NCBI GenBank assembly: GCA_003118195.1 | Contig: BEXV01003887.1 | Coordinates: forward strand, 20,391-34,816 | Length of the DNA stretch: 14,426 bases | Source: Hemicentrotus pulcherrimus | Taxonomy: Eukaryota; Echinodermata; Echinoidea; Camarodonta; Strongylocentrotidae | Reading direction: 5' to 3' | Made by a program: the position numbers and the translations under genes | Shown: in pieces, positions 1 to 10,682 of the stretch | How the letters are laid out: each line of letters opens with the position of its first letter | How positions within the stretch are numbered: position 1 is the first letter of the stretch | The notes under the pieces: model-generated | Seen by the model: the letters and a program-made list of their open reading frames with translations, nothing else | Databases searched by the model: none | Told to the model about the DNA's origin: nothing

Positions 1-115
1 TTGTATTTGCACAGTGTTTGTCATTCCAATTTTGTATTTACCACGTTTATATTGTTTAATTGTTATATTTCTTGAAAGTGCCGAATGAATAATACAATAC
101 AATACAACACACACA
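1..115 (+). mobile_element. Possible 3' tail of a non-LTR retrotransposon
   Basis: The segment is T-rich, carries a GTGCCGAATGAATAATAC-like end near 78-95, and runs into about three AATAC units followed by CA dinucleotides (about 91-115). LINEs of several invertebrate clades end in a T-rich 3' UTR followed by a short microsatellite, which is why this is suggested. No reverse transcriptase or endonuclease coding is visible, because the element would continue off the left edge. It could equally be ordinary AT-rich DNA with a chance microsatellite. Confidence 0.3.
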
Positions 116-906
116 GCCTGGCGGAAATCATCGGAATCGATGGATAGCGCCGATAAACCCCAACAACAATACAAAGTAAAGACACTAATTTAGACCTGTA
201 AATATAAAGAGTAGCATATCGACTTCGTTTCTAACCATACCGAGCAATGACCCCACTGGTTATCATTCAATGTGGATTAAGGCTTAAGAGTATAGATCTT
301 TTAAGTCATGCGTTGCAAACCACGTTGTTTGGTATTATATCATTGACTATAATAAGATAATTTGCTCCTCTTTGTTTTGCCAGTTGGCTTCAGCAGCTTT
401 ATGAGTACATGAAAAACTGAGTGATTTTTGTATTAAATGTTACTTTTTATATTCCTTCTACTGTACTTACCCTCTAAAAGGTAAAAAATCATGAGAAAAT
501 TCTCAATCCACAAAGACATTTATGGTTTACATTGAAGGCATCACTGTGCAACACCCTCTAACAGTGATTCTCCAAACCATTTTTGGATTTTCCTAACCGT
601 TTTTCCTTGAAAATAAGACATAAAAAAGGCTTTTAAGAATCTTTCAACACATAAATGTCTGGAATGGTATATAGAGCCATTTAATTGCTTTGTGACGATT
701 TAAATTGATCTAAAATGTAATTAGATTGTAATAATGTAGTTGGGATAATTAAGAAATCGATCAGATCAGTTTTCCAAATTTATATCATTAATAATGATCT
801 GTTTTCACTCAAACGTTCTTGTTATTGTACATCTAGCATTGAATGTTCTACCTTAGCATCATTTTCTCTCATAATTATGAACAATGCTAACAAGTCCCTT
901 AAACTA
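116..906. other. AT-rich non-coding stretch
   Basis: No open frame of note and no RNA gene was seen. Small symmetric sequences occur, such as ATCATTA-A-TAATGAT at 783-797 and the 7-bp pair TTAGCAT (853-859) / ATGCTAA (884-890). Short palindromes like these are expected at this base composition. Nothing here supports a function. Confidence 0.6.
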
Positions 907-1260
907 TACAGTGCGTCCCAGAAAAAAAACGAAACCGAGAATTATCGATGTTTTATCATAACTTAATCACAATTGTAATTAATAAATGACACATAATTTT
1001 GGAAAGCTTAGATCCTCCTCTTTCATTTGATGCAACTCATATTATTCATATCTCACGCATGAGTGATTAAAAGCAATTTGAAGAGAGGAAAGCAAAAAGT
1101 CATTTGGCGGGCGGTATCTGAATTTCAAAGAGAAAATCACATTTCTAAAAAATTTGAGTTTTTGCCCTTTCATATGACACCTCAATCAGTAAAAATGAGC
1201 CAGAAATAACAAAGTTTTGTTTGTTTAAAGTAATGCTTGCATTTCCATAATTTGATAAAA
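907..1260 (+). mobile_element. Possible DNA-transposon end fragment
   Basis: A sharp boundary is suggested by TA followed by CAGTGCGTCCCAG, then an A-run and CGAAACCGAG. A TA dinucleotide next to a CAGTG-type end is typical of Tc1/mariner-like elements. The matching inverted end would contain CTGGGACGCACTG, and I did not find it in this window, so any element is truncated or solo. The following 300 bases have no coding capacity that I can see. The right boundary is arbitrary and was set where the fold-back begins. The family assignment is inference from the terminal motif alone. Confidence 0.3.
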
Positions 1261-1283
1261 CGAGTGAGCTTTCACTGCCTGCC

Positions 1284-1441
1284 TGCCTGCCAAAGCAACA
1301 TAGTTGATTAAAGACTTAATTCCGTTTCGTTGACGATCAGCCATTCACAAAGAAGACGAAAGACCTGATGCATGGTTGATCTTCAACGAAACGGAGTTGA
1401 GTCTTTTGTCAACTCTGATATCATTGTTGCTACGGCAGGCA
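1284..1441. repeat. Imperfect fold-back (inverted) repeat, MITE-like
   Basis: The left arm (1284-1342) and right arm (1374-1441) are reverse complements over most of their length, with a 31-base loop. Both read TGCCTGCC, then AGCAACA, AGTTGA, AAAGACT and CCGTTTCGTTGA toward the loop. The right arm carries about 10 extra bases after AGCAACA. The 12-base block CCGTTTCGTTGA is identical in both arms. No coding sequence and no clear target duplication was seen. A fold-back transposon or a locally inverted duplication would both explain it. A short CCTG run (about 1277-1291) abuts the left arm. Confidence 0.75.
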
Positions 1442-1516
1442 TGATTAATTGAGTATGAATAATTAATTGAGTATGAATGATTAATTTAGTATGAATGATT
1501 AATTTAGTATGAATGA
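1441..1516 (+). repeat. 18-bp tandem repeat, four full copies plus a partial
   Basis: The unit is ATGATTAATTGAGTATGA (1441-1458). It is repeated at 1459-1476 with one change, and at 1477-1494 and 1495-1512 with a G-to-T change shared by the last two copies. A partial unit follows. The array begins exactly where the right arm of the fold-back ends. The shared change in copies 3 and 4 implies stepwise duplication. Confidence 0.9.
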
Positions 1517-1531
1517 TAATTTATTGGTATA

Positions 1532-1562
1532 ATCATAACTTTGTTATCATGATAATTATGAT
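1532..1562. repeat. AT-rich palindrome, cruciform-capable
   Basis: A perfect 12-bp palindrome TTATCATGATAA (1544-1555) is flanked by the inverted pair ATCATAA (1532-1538) and TTATGAT (1556-1562). It sits just past the 18-bp array and may belong to the same repeat structure. At this base composition some such palindromes arise by chance. Confidence 0.5.
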
Positions 1563-4500
1563 GACCTACAGTTTAACAGAGCAATGTTTCCCTTACACGT
1601 AGAGTGATAAACTGCTAATAATCTTTACATTACATACACACACAAATGAATCTTTCAAAACAAAATCGCGACTATTTTAGAAAAAATGAACTCAAGGGCA
1701 TTTAAATACACTGATTATTGTCCCATAGACATTATGTTCGAATTACGTTATACGACATTGTCATTTTCGCTCACTTCAATAGGGGACGTACATGGCTATA
1801 GAAATTGCCTTGATTTTTCGAAAGTTGTAACTATCGTGTTTACTTGTCAACAACAAGATGCAGTCAAACTCGGCCTATTTCTGTTTTTACTTACCCGCTT
1901 CCTTTTCAGATAATGCATAATTGCAAAGAACTAGACTAGGAGTGTGTTCTAAGAGCCACAGTACCGTCTTAGCTCTTAGTAGATGGATTAACATTTCAAA
2001 CGTTTGAGTATACTTTGAGTTTGTCATCTATACCTCCATCCCCATATCTTGATCCCACCGTATGGTATTAGATTAGAACTCGAAAGAGAATCTGATGCAT
2101 GTCTCCAAAGAAGCAAGGCGTTTTATTACACGTAGATGTGCATCCTTTAAATCTTTTAAGAAGAGGGGAATGGATGCAATCCACGGTATAGCCTTAGTTC
2201 TATAGTACATTTAAAATCGATCAATGCAAGTCAAATTACCGTTTATTCAAACCGTTGTGAACTAGCTTGTAGTACGTCTGTACTGACAAAGCCCACATAA
2301 TAATCAATATAAAGCATATTGTAATGGTCACCGCGTGGTGTCGGTGGGTATTTAACACAAGCAGCCCTTGGCTTGTATATCATAATAGACAGCACGTCTC
2401 CCTCTCAAAAGCTCTATCGATCTGTTGAATTCGAAACAAAATAAAGGTGCTCTTCTATCGGCTAATAACGGATATAAACCGTGGATGTACCTTTTTTCCT
2501 TCCTCATTTCATTTCATTTCATATATTCAAATTACCAAACATAAAGTAAACGATGTAACATTGATGACATGTGCAGGGCATGGCTGATAAACATACAAAT
2601 TAATCAAACTCACAATAAATAAATGTACAACATGACTAGAATCATAAAGAACTAACAATTAAGAAAATGTGTCCATAATGTACAAGAAATTGCATAATTC
2701 TACATTTTTTTCTACTACCAAATACCTGAAAAAAAAGATAAAAAACAAGAAATGATGTTTGAAATGCAATGGCTGACATGGAAGCAAAATGCTTGTAAAT
2801 TGAAGTCCCTTGGGGAAAGGTAAAAAGAGTAGTTTGAGATAAACCGTTATATCACTTTAGATCACATTACTTACTCTTCCTCTTTACCATAATGCTACAA
2901 TGATGCTGCGTGTCAAACTATTAAGAAAGGGAGGGGCTACATAACACCATTGGCAAATAGAACTTCCCGCGTCAAGCAGCCTTAGAAGTGTAGAAGTAAC
3001 ACTTTTATGTTGTTGTGAAGCTGAGACAGGTGCTTTTAGTAAAGGCGTGGTTGCTCATTCAGCGAAGATTATGCCGAACTGCATTTACTTTCTTTTGGTC
3101 ATGTGAGATCATGTTTGTAAAACGAATTATATCCATGAAACAACATTCTCTTGCAGAAACGGAATCCATCTCGCTCACAACAGAATGCATAAAGTATAAC
3201 ATATTTGTTGCTTTAAAATTGAAACTTCAAGTATTCTCAATCTATGAACATCATCATTTTAGTCGTCTTCACTAGCCAATAAATTGAATACTCCTTAAAC
3301 AGGAAAAAGAGAATATTACGCCATCCCGGGGAAAGGCTTATGTCTTGTATGGTTTCCTTTAGAACATGTACGACTGTGCGATTTTGTGGTATTACTTGGG
3401 GCTGAATGCATATACAACAGTACACAATATTATGCAACATGCTTTGAGGTAGCTACAAATGCATTTTGCTTAATCAATATCAAACTGTTTGTTCATGTTT
3501 ACGTAATTAAAAAAAAATCAGTAGTGATGTAACTTTTAAGGACAAACACAAATTCTGTCAAACACAACTAAACTGTAATTTATTCCTACATTTACTTGAA
3601 AGTTATGTACTTTTTATTGTTTCTTTTTTAAGAGGTGAACTTATAATGCTTCATTTATTTTTACTAAAAAAGGAAAGAATTCAATGTTGCTTCGTATGTA
3701 CCATTTAAGCAACCACACATGCATGTTAGGTACATCAACGTAAACTATTGCTGTAATAATATTATTATACCCCAATTTTATTCTAAAAAGGAACTACTTC
3801 AAATGATTTAGTTAAGCACATGTCAACCTGATGAAAATGTGAACTTCGAAATGTAATGGGGAAAAAAAATATATTGCTTAAATGCTGCCTTTTACAATCC
3901 AACTACATTAACACTGAAACTTTTTTTTTTAATTGGCTGGTAAGCATCTTTAAAATGGAACTCGGTATGTTGAATCGGAGACCTTATAACCTGAATTACC
4001 TGAATTACTTATGATGACGCCCTGTAAAGCTAAGGACTTGATGATGGCCAATCAACAGGTCTGTTTTTGATCATATAAAGCTACTCAATTCAACAATGAA
4101 TTAAAATCAATAATCTGTATTGTTGGAACTGTCCACGAGAGTCTTATCATGGATTAAGCTTTCTGACCACGTATGTTAATGTCATGTTATTGAATAGGTC
4201 CATTTCCATCTGGACTATTCATTCCATACAATGGATCGATATCAGTCAGCTCAAGGTCAAACCATTAATTTGTTGAGGTCCAACAGAGCATGCTAAAAGA
4301 AGACTCTTTTCTTCATCTAAAGATCTTGCTAAACATGTAAGGAACCGCTCAAACAAACTATGAGTGAAAATGTGAAATACATTAACGAAAGTAAGCATGG
4401 ATAGGAATGAAGCCGTTTTGCTTTATTTTGATATCAGACAGCTTTATATACATAGAAAGCGTTCATGTGAACGATGTCTGCTATAAAGTATATCAACGAT

Positions 4501-4790
4501 TCATGTTTTTGTTGACACATGAAGTGAACTTCGGTCCTGCCCTTTTGTTAGTAAACGTAAAAACAAACACAGTTACCGAGAAGAAAGAATATGAGGAACT
4601 GTGGAATCGCATAAGTTTCACTTGGTAATGTGGAAAATGGTGGGTATAATTGGAAGTACCCAGGTAGATAGAATGAACTTTTTATCAGTCATTTCAAGTG
4701 ATTCGATAGAGAAATCACACTTTGAAAGTGTCAAGCATATTAGACCTACAATACATGTAAGTGGATCCAATACCAACAATAGGTAAATAC
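1563..4790. other. Long non-coding stretch without recognisable genes
   Basis: Open frames here are 60-86 codons, lack recognisable motifs and have no convincing splice context, so I treat them as chance. A short CATTT microsatellite lies at 2505-2522. A small direct repeat ACCTGAATT occurs twice around 3989-4007. No tRNA, rRNA or transposon end was identified. Confidence 0.6.
2505..2522 (+). repeat. CATTT microsatellite
   Basis: Three and a half consecutive CATTT units follow a T/C-rich run. It is short and of no evident function. Confidence 0.75.
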
Positions 4791-4830
4791 AGTGAGTGTG
4801 TGTGAGAGAGAGAGAGAGAGAGAGAGTGAG
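4791..4830 (+). repeat. GT/GA microsatellite
   Basis: A short GTGTGTG run passes directly into an uninterrupted GA dinucleotide run (4804-4826). It is a typical animal microsatellite, likely polymorphic in length. Confidence 0.95.
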
Positions 4831-5460
4831 CGATATATGGTCACAACCTATTGTAATGATCGTGTGTATACATGAGTAACATTAAAGCAGAGCTATATAG
4901 AAACGACATCATTATCGGATGTTTAATAGTTATACTTATAAAATACGAACACATTTTGAACAATTTCTTTGATAAATAATATGTACTCCAAGAACAAAAT
5001 ATATTTAACTAATAAATTGCAAAATTTACGCAATGTTACTAATTTCCTTACGTTCGATTACTTTCTATACATTTTTGTCTTCTTCTGGGGAGGGGCATGA
5101 GTGACTGTACAAACATCCATAATGCTTTAAGGAGTTTTAGCATAGAGAACTCACATTTTGCATGTCTATTCATTTTGATAAGGTTAAATGATCCATGGCT
5201 TAAGGCATGTAGGTCCTTCACATTATGATGTAATTATCTGTCATGCCTTGTAAACAATAGTGATGTGATTGACGAGTTAAGCCCTATCCAGGGGTTCATA
5301 AATGTTTGTGTTTCACCTGAGATACCCCTGGCATGTAAACAACAATATAATAAATCTGATATACTTACAAACAACTTCCAAGTAGCCTGTAATTAACTTT
5401 TCGAGAATTTTTCGAGTGATTGTATGAAACATCAGTATACCATGGTAATTTACTTCATTT
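4831..5460. other. AT-rich non-coding stretch
   Basis: No gene-like feature was recognised. A small repeat TTTTCGAGAATTTTTCGAG occurs near 5398-5416. Confidence 0.6.
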
Positions 5461-5467
5461 GTAAAGA

Positions 5468-5665
5468 GACGCTATAGCTCGGAGGTAGATCATTGGTCTC
5501 CTAACTGGGAGGTCCCGGGTTCGAAATCGAGTCGATACGCTTGTGTCCTTTGGTAAGGCATTAATCTGTATTACCAAGTCCTTGGGAGAGGAATTAAAGC
5601 CGTCGGTCCCCGGTTGCTCACTTACAAGCATACACATACTTTCTTAGCAGTCAGGTAAAAACAAA
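5468..5665 (+). mobile_element. tRNA-derived SINE
   Basis: The head is tRNA-like. An A-box-like TAGCTCGGAGG starts at 5475, an anticodon-like CTCCTAA loop follows, and a B-box-like GGTTCGAAATC lies at 5518-5528. These are internal RNA polymerase III promoter elements. The tRNA stems are damaged, so it is not a functional tRNA gene. The body contains CTTGTGTCCTTTGGTAAGGC, then AGTCCTTGGGAG and TTAAAGCCGTCGGTCCC. From memory this resembles the conserved central region of SINEs seen widely in marine invertebrates. The tail ends around GTCAGGTAAAAACAAACC. I did not find target duplications, so the exact ends are approximate. Confidence 0.8.
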
Positions 5666-7464
5666 CCAATGAAATCATCGACAATATTTAAACACATATA
5701 TATGTTTATCTATAAAAATCATTAGAACATCATTTAATTTAGAAACAATTTTGAGTATATTTTTGCGTATTACATTGAAGCATAGTCATGCACATATTCA
5801 TATCCTACACCACTTGAAACCACCTCTGCTCATGAGTATTTGGTTTAACCTGTTTGGGGGAGGGGTGGGTGTTTATTTGTTAATCGTTTTTTTTCTCCAG
5901 ATTTTCCTTAACACTTAAAAGCAGATTTCGTTAAAACAACTTTCCTGATGGGTATTAAGTCTTACAGAAGATCCCTGACACATAAATGCGAAATTTGTCA
6001 ATTTTACTGCCTATCTTACAAAAATAATACAGCATATACGTGAGACATAACAGGTGTCAATCGAAGGTAGGAAATGAGAAACGACGGATAGGATTAGTAT
6101 TATACTATGATGAATAGTTGAGAGTGTGGAGAACTTTCTAAAACTGTTTAATAAAACGATTAGTATCCCATAGTTAGGGCGCTTCACAAGGCTCATACCC
6201 GTATTGAAAAATACGAATTAAAACTCTGTAAGCTCTGTGCAAAGTACAAATGTAAACAGTATAGCGTCTTTAAGAATGGTCCACAGAACCCTGTGCTAGC
6301 AGTGAGTAATACCATTTGACAATATCAGGCTATTTGGCCGTCTTATAGCCAATTTGATGACAAGTAACTATGACAGAACGTGTAATTTTCCTTGAAATCG
6401 ATTTGGCTCTAACACGTTATATAATGAGCTATGAACTAAATACAGCCTTAAAGTGTGGTAAAATGTTTTGATTTTATTTAGTCGGTAATGATTAAAAAAA
6501 AAAATTTTGCTAACGACTAAAGAATACAATCATATTCAATTTCTTTTTAGACCTCACCAAATCCTATTTTCCTTCAGAAGCCTCCAGTTTAAATGGTTTG
6601 TAATTCATTTTGAACAAGCTTTAACATCAACGTCAATGGTTATTGCGAGCTGCTGAACCAAGAACCATTATTGTTCATCATATGCTGGATGAAAGAGTGT
6701 AAAATATTTAGAGACAACAAGAATAAAGCAAACTGCAGAGTAATATACGTCTGCATCCGGAGAAGATACTATTAGAGAGACCTAAACCCACTACCTACTG
6801 GAACCGGGTACTTCCTGCATTAAGCATATTGGAATGAGAGAAGTCAGGAGTTAACAGGTTAATACTTACTCATTGAGTGGTCCATTCATTACTCTGATTG
6901 CATGTCCAAAATCATGACGTGATGACCGGTGATGATGATCACAAACATGTTCAGGAACAAAGAAGTTTTGAAGGGCAACTTCGTAGTTTTTGAAAGGGTT
7001 CCTTCAAATGAATGAAGTCTTGTCAACCAAACCAAACGTTGTACAGTGTCATACCCGTCTAGAATGGTGTGCCTTGGTAAATTTCAGTTCTCCAACTCAA
7101 GCAATGGCCATAATTGCACCAAAGGAATGTTTGCAGCTCTTCGGGGTTAAATTGCAGATATTTTATGAAAGGAAAAGAAGAGCACAGACTGTCTGCTTTT
7201 GTGCGATTTCTTTTTCTTTAACCGTTATTCAACTTCAGTTCGGTATGGACTCTATGGAGACTGAAAAGACTCGAGCGTTTTGTCTGCTCTTGTCGACGAT
7301 AACCAGGTTTCTGATGAGAAGATGTAGGAATGCTCTTCGGCGGAGCATGCTTCTCCCTCTGAACTTAAATCCCTGGTGCACCGAGGTTTTGTAAGTACCT
7401 TCGCGAGGGGGGCAGGCAGCAAACATTGAACGGTGCTGTTACTCTCACTGATCTCAATGAATAA
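5666..7464. other. Non-coding stretch without recognisable genes
   Basis: The longest frame here (plus strand, about 6990-7394, 134 codons) has no recognisable domain and opens from a non-ATG codon. A G-rich run GGGGGAGGGGTGGG occurs at about 5856-5869. A 6-bp inverted pair GGCTAT/ATAGCC lies near 6328-6350. Bases 7200-7464 may include the body of the minus-strand SINE whose tRNA head lies at 7465-7549, but I cannot define its end. Confidence 0.5.
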
Positions 7465-7549
7465 AGCTATTATTCATGATCGAATCCTATTGTATGTTCG
7501 ACAGGATTTCAAGTGGGGAGACACGCTTAACCAACCGCCCCACCACTCA
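7465..7549 (-). mobile_element. tRNA-Ser-like SINE head or tRNA pseudogene
   Basis: Read on the minus strand from 7549, a D-arm-like TGGGGCGGTTGGTTAAGCG (A box) is followed by an anticodon arm ACTTGAAATCC. A variable-arm-sized spacer and a B-box-like GGATTCGATC (complement of 7478-7487) come next. The TTGAAAT loop matches serine tRNAs with a TGA anticodon, and the A-to-B box spacing suits a long-variable-arm tRNA. The stems are mismatched and the B box has an extra base, so this is not a working tRNA. A SINE head is the likeliest explanation; a stand-alone tRNA pseudogene is the alternative. Confidence 0.6.
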
Positions 7550-7623
7550 GGGCTTTGTGGTACATGGTCGATAGTTGATAATCTTTCAAGTTGAGAGGTT
7601 TTCTGCTCTCTGAAAGTTCAATT

Positions 7624-7642
7624 TGTGTTGTTGTTGTTGTTT
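7624..7642 (+). repeat. GTT microsatellite
   Basis: Five near-perfect GTT units occur in a row. A similar short GTT run lies near 11981-11995. Confidence 0.8.
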
Positions 7643-8319
7643 ACATCCCTACACACTAAGACGGTTTAAAACAGATATACAATAGCAGCACCCCTACTAG
7701 CCCCTACACAAGGGGTAAGTTTAAAACTAAAACATGCACAAGAGGAGATGGTGTAATTTCTAACACGAAAAGGGGCTGATCTGCACATAATGATTTCATA
7801 TTTTACATTGAATACAAAGCTTAGCAATCATTGATCGCAAAAATGGATTTTGCAATAAGATATAGTGAACAATGCAATCATTCGCACAAGTCAATCGTGT
7901 GGGCAATAATATTGCTAAGCAGTTACCGGTCCAGGTGGGAATTAAGTGCGGTCGCTTACTATTTTTCTAACCACATAGGTATAAACCCGCCAAATTTGGA
8001 AACCCTTGTGGATTTTTGTTCTAGCCAGAGATTTAAGAGACATATAACGCTTCAGAAAGAAAAAAAAAAGAGAGCCCCTTCCCCCATCCCTATTGTGAGT
8101 GTGTGTGCCCCGCCCCCTAATAGAATATTATTTTAATCCATGACTTAGATTCACACAGGACAGGGTACTATTGGACTGACTTGGGGTACTAGTGTTCCTA
8201 CTGTGTCAACCTGGGTGGAAAACCGGATGCATTTGTATAGCTTGTATGTGACTTGATACCTACCAAATACATCAGAAAGCGAATCCCTATAATATCAAAT
8301 TTGCATTTCTACTATACCA
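7643..8319. other. Non-coding stretch with a purine/pyrimidine tract
   Basis: No gene was recognised. Bases 8056-8117 hold an A/G-rich run followed by C-rich and GT-rich segments. The 101-codon plus-strand frame spanning this area reads through low-complexity sequence and is treated as chance. Confidence 0.55.
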
Positions 8320-8323
8320 TTAA

Positions 8324-8867
8324 AGGTACTATGTCCCATTTGCAGGCCCAACAAATGAAAAAAGATAAATTCCAACTGCATTTGAAAGATAATACTAATT
8401 TAGAACTTCCCTAAAAAAGGTGGGGTTTGAAAATGTCTTCAAGTGGTAAAATAACGACTATTAGTTGTCAAATGGACTTTAGGGCTATAGAGCCCAAAAG
8501 TAATAGTCTTGATTTTCAGACAAATATTATACCGAATTGTCATACATGTAAGTTTTATGCTGCGCAAAGATTCAATAAGTTTAATCTTGGCCATCACAAG
8601 AAGTGGGTTATTGATGTAGACAATTGCTCATGTACCCTTTACAACTCTTTTCATGTATGTTATACCAAAGAAGAAAAAAAGCCAGTCAGTCACTCAATAG
8701 TGTCTGACAGTGAAGTCTAGCAAGTAAACGGGTTTCCTTGAATAATTTGAACGTGAGGACACTGCTAACGTTTAAATTTCACAAATAGGTCATACATGAC
8801 ATATTCATATTAATTACTGCAAAGTTCTACAGCATTTGAGGTTGCCTGCAAAAGGGTCATAGTACCT
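8324..8867. mobile_element. Kolobok/T2-type MITE with TTAA target duplications
   Basis: The 24-bp terminal inverted repeats (8324-8347 and 8844-8867) match at 22 of 24 positions. Both begin AGGTACTATG and share CCC and TTTGCAGGC. The element is bounded on both sides by TTAA (8320-8323 and 8868-8871). Weaker inverted similarity continues inward (CAAATG on both sides). Ends of the form TTAAAGG with TTAA duplications are characteristic of the T2-MITE group linked to the Kolobok transposase superfamily; piggyBac also uses TTAA but usually has CCC-type ends. At 544 bp it is too short to encode a transposase, so it would be non-autonomous. The interior holds a 96-codon frame (8433-8720) with several Cys and His residues but no domain I recognise. 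Confidence 0.85.
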
Positions 8868-8871
8868 TTAA

Positions 8872-10579
8872 ACCAATCAAGCAAGTGACGACAATTTGGG
8901 GGAAAAGAGGACACCGCTGTGATGACACATGCGTACGGTCTCATTTTCGCTAGAAGGGCTGACGCTCTTATCCGAAATCCAACGTCTATATTCTGCGAGG
9001 GAGCGAAGCCATCAACCGAAATCAAGATATGTTAAAATGTTATTTTGTCATCAAGATACATTGAATAAGATAAATACGTATTCTAGGACCTCATTTCCAG
9101 AATATGAGGTGATGTTAGCCCGAGTATGTTTACGGGATTGGCGGTGGCTGCATACCAATGTCCAGTACCGTCCACCAATGGTCAAGATGTTATTTTCATG
9201 TTGATCCAGGCCATTCACTAGGAAAATTGTAACTATTAGTTTTAACTATGAAAGACATACCTATTTAAGATTGCTTATAATTATTCACACATACATAGTA
9301 TTACTTATTTTTCTCTCAATGGTGGATCAGACTTCAAAGAATTAGTTTCAAATGAAGTGGACCTGGTCTGGATGACACACCCCTTGACCGTTTACTCTTT
9401 CCCACACTGGAATGTGGTATGACCTCTTGTAGGAAAGGCACTTTGGACCTTTATTGTCTGGTGTCACGTTTTCCAATAAAGTCTGCAACTACGAGTATTA
9501 CTCCTATATTTTTTTTTATCAAATACAAGTTGTCATTGACTATTTGGCTTTATTTTTCTCACGAAAATAAGTATAAAAACATTCCGAAACAAAATGAGAG
9601 TCATGATTATGATATATCTAACAATTCCTTATTTGCATTATATTTTAGGTACTCTTAAAATGTGATTTGCTTGGCATTAATGTTATACATTTTGAAAGCT
9701 CCTGTATCGCAGACTATGTGTAGTCAGAACTAGACATCTTAGATATCGGGAAGAGAAAATCTGGGTTGTCTTTTAAACACTTTCCCCTATATACCTTGAC
9801 CCTAGCTTAATACATTTAAAACCATATTAAAACATGGCTAAGCTGTAAGCGATAAAGCGAAGCTACATTCCTGACATGATTAATACCTATTATTAGCAGC
9901 ATAATTGATAATAATCTCCCCAATAAAACTTGTAATTAGTGGCAACCACTATAGAGGCACATTTATTTATTATAAAATTAGGCCCATATCGTCACAATTA
10001 CTTTGTCGTTGAAGTGTTATAGGATATACATAAGAAAAAATTATAAAGACCATTTTCCTGTCCTAATGAGATGTTGATATTCGAATACTTCTTGATAAAT
10101 CATAAAAATTCTCACGTTACTATAACTCCCAACCCTTTGTTCGAAGCTGCACATTTAAGTAATACAATGTGCAATAAAATAGACCTAGGTTTTGAATGCA
10201 TTTGGGTGAAAATAACGGTAGAAGAAGTAACTTTTGAAATATATACAAACAGTGGGAGGTAAAGGTTTCAAAAGAAAACTTTCATTTATAAACTAACAAA
10301 GCAACTTATCTCACTAAATAGTATATACATGTAACACGAGGAAATAGTATGTCACAAGGGACAATTTCCTTCCCATTTTATTGTCGTTGTATTTAAAAAG
10401 GATGTCCTAAGGTTACATCGTATAAGTCTTGTTGACAATCTTTTTCATAGATACTGAAATGGTGATGACAAGTTTCAAGAAAAAGTGTGAATTCAGTGTT
10501 TTATTTGCATTTAGATAAAGAAAGGAATGTATTCATCTTCGAAGTGTGGACCAAACAAGACAATGTTTAATCACTGGGT
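8872..10579. other. Non-coding stretch without recognisable genes
   Basis: Just outside the MITE, 8880-9030 is less AT-rich and open on both strands (71 codons minus, 91 codons plus), but neither frame shows a recognisable domain. The rest is AT-rich with frequent stops. No RNA gene or transposon end was identified. Confidence 0.55.
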
Positions 10580-10606
10580 GGAATAATAGACGTACCGTAT
10601 TATTCC
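10580..10606. repeat. Perfect 9-bp hairpin
   Basis: GGAATAATA (10580-10588) and TATTATTCC (10598-10606) pair perfectly around a 9-base loop. In bacteria this would suggest a terminator, but it lacks a U-tract and the context is eukaryotic. Its role is unknown. Confidence 0.6.
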
Positions 10607-10682
10607 TGAAGTTTGACAAATAACATGTAGCCAAGTATTCGGGATTGGTACTTCATTTATTTATAGATTTTGACGCACTTAC

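Noticed and set aside
1441..1516. CRISPR-like array
   Set aside because: The units are contiguous 18-bp tandem copies with no spacers, in a eukaryotic context.
3015..3440. Overlapping 86- and 67-codon frames on opposite strands
   Set aside because: No motif, no transcript-like context, and lengths expected by chance.
5855..5870. G-quadruplex candidate
   Set aside because: Only three G-runs of three or more are present, short of the usual four-run motif.
6990..7394. Longest open frame (134 codons, plus strand)
   Set aside because: It opens from a non-ATG codon, has no recognisable domain, overlaps an open minus-strand frame and may run through SINE body. A length of 134 codons is within chance for 14 kb in six frames.
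8810..9204. Overlapping open frames next to the first MITE
   Set aside because: The minus-strand frame begins beyond the MITE and runs into its right end. Neither frame has a recognisable domain or splice support.
10580..10606. Hairpin as a rho-independent terminator
   Set aside because: The stem is AT-rich, there is no U-tract, and no bacterial gene precedes it. The context is an animal genome.
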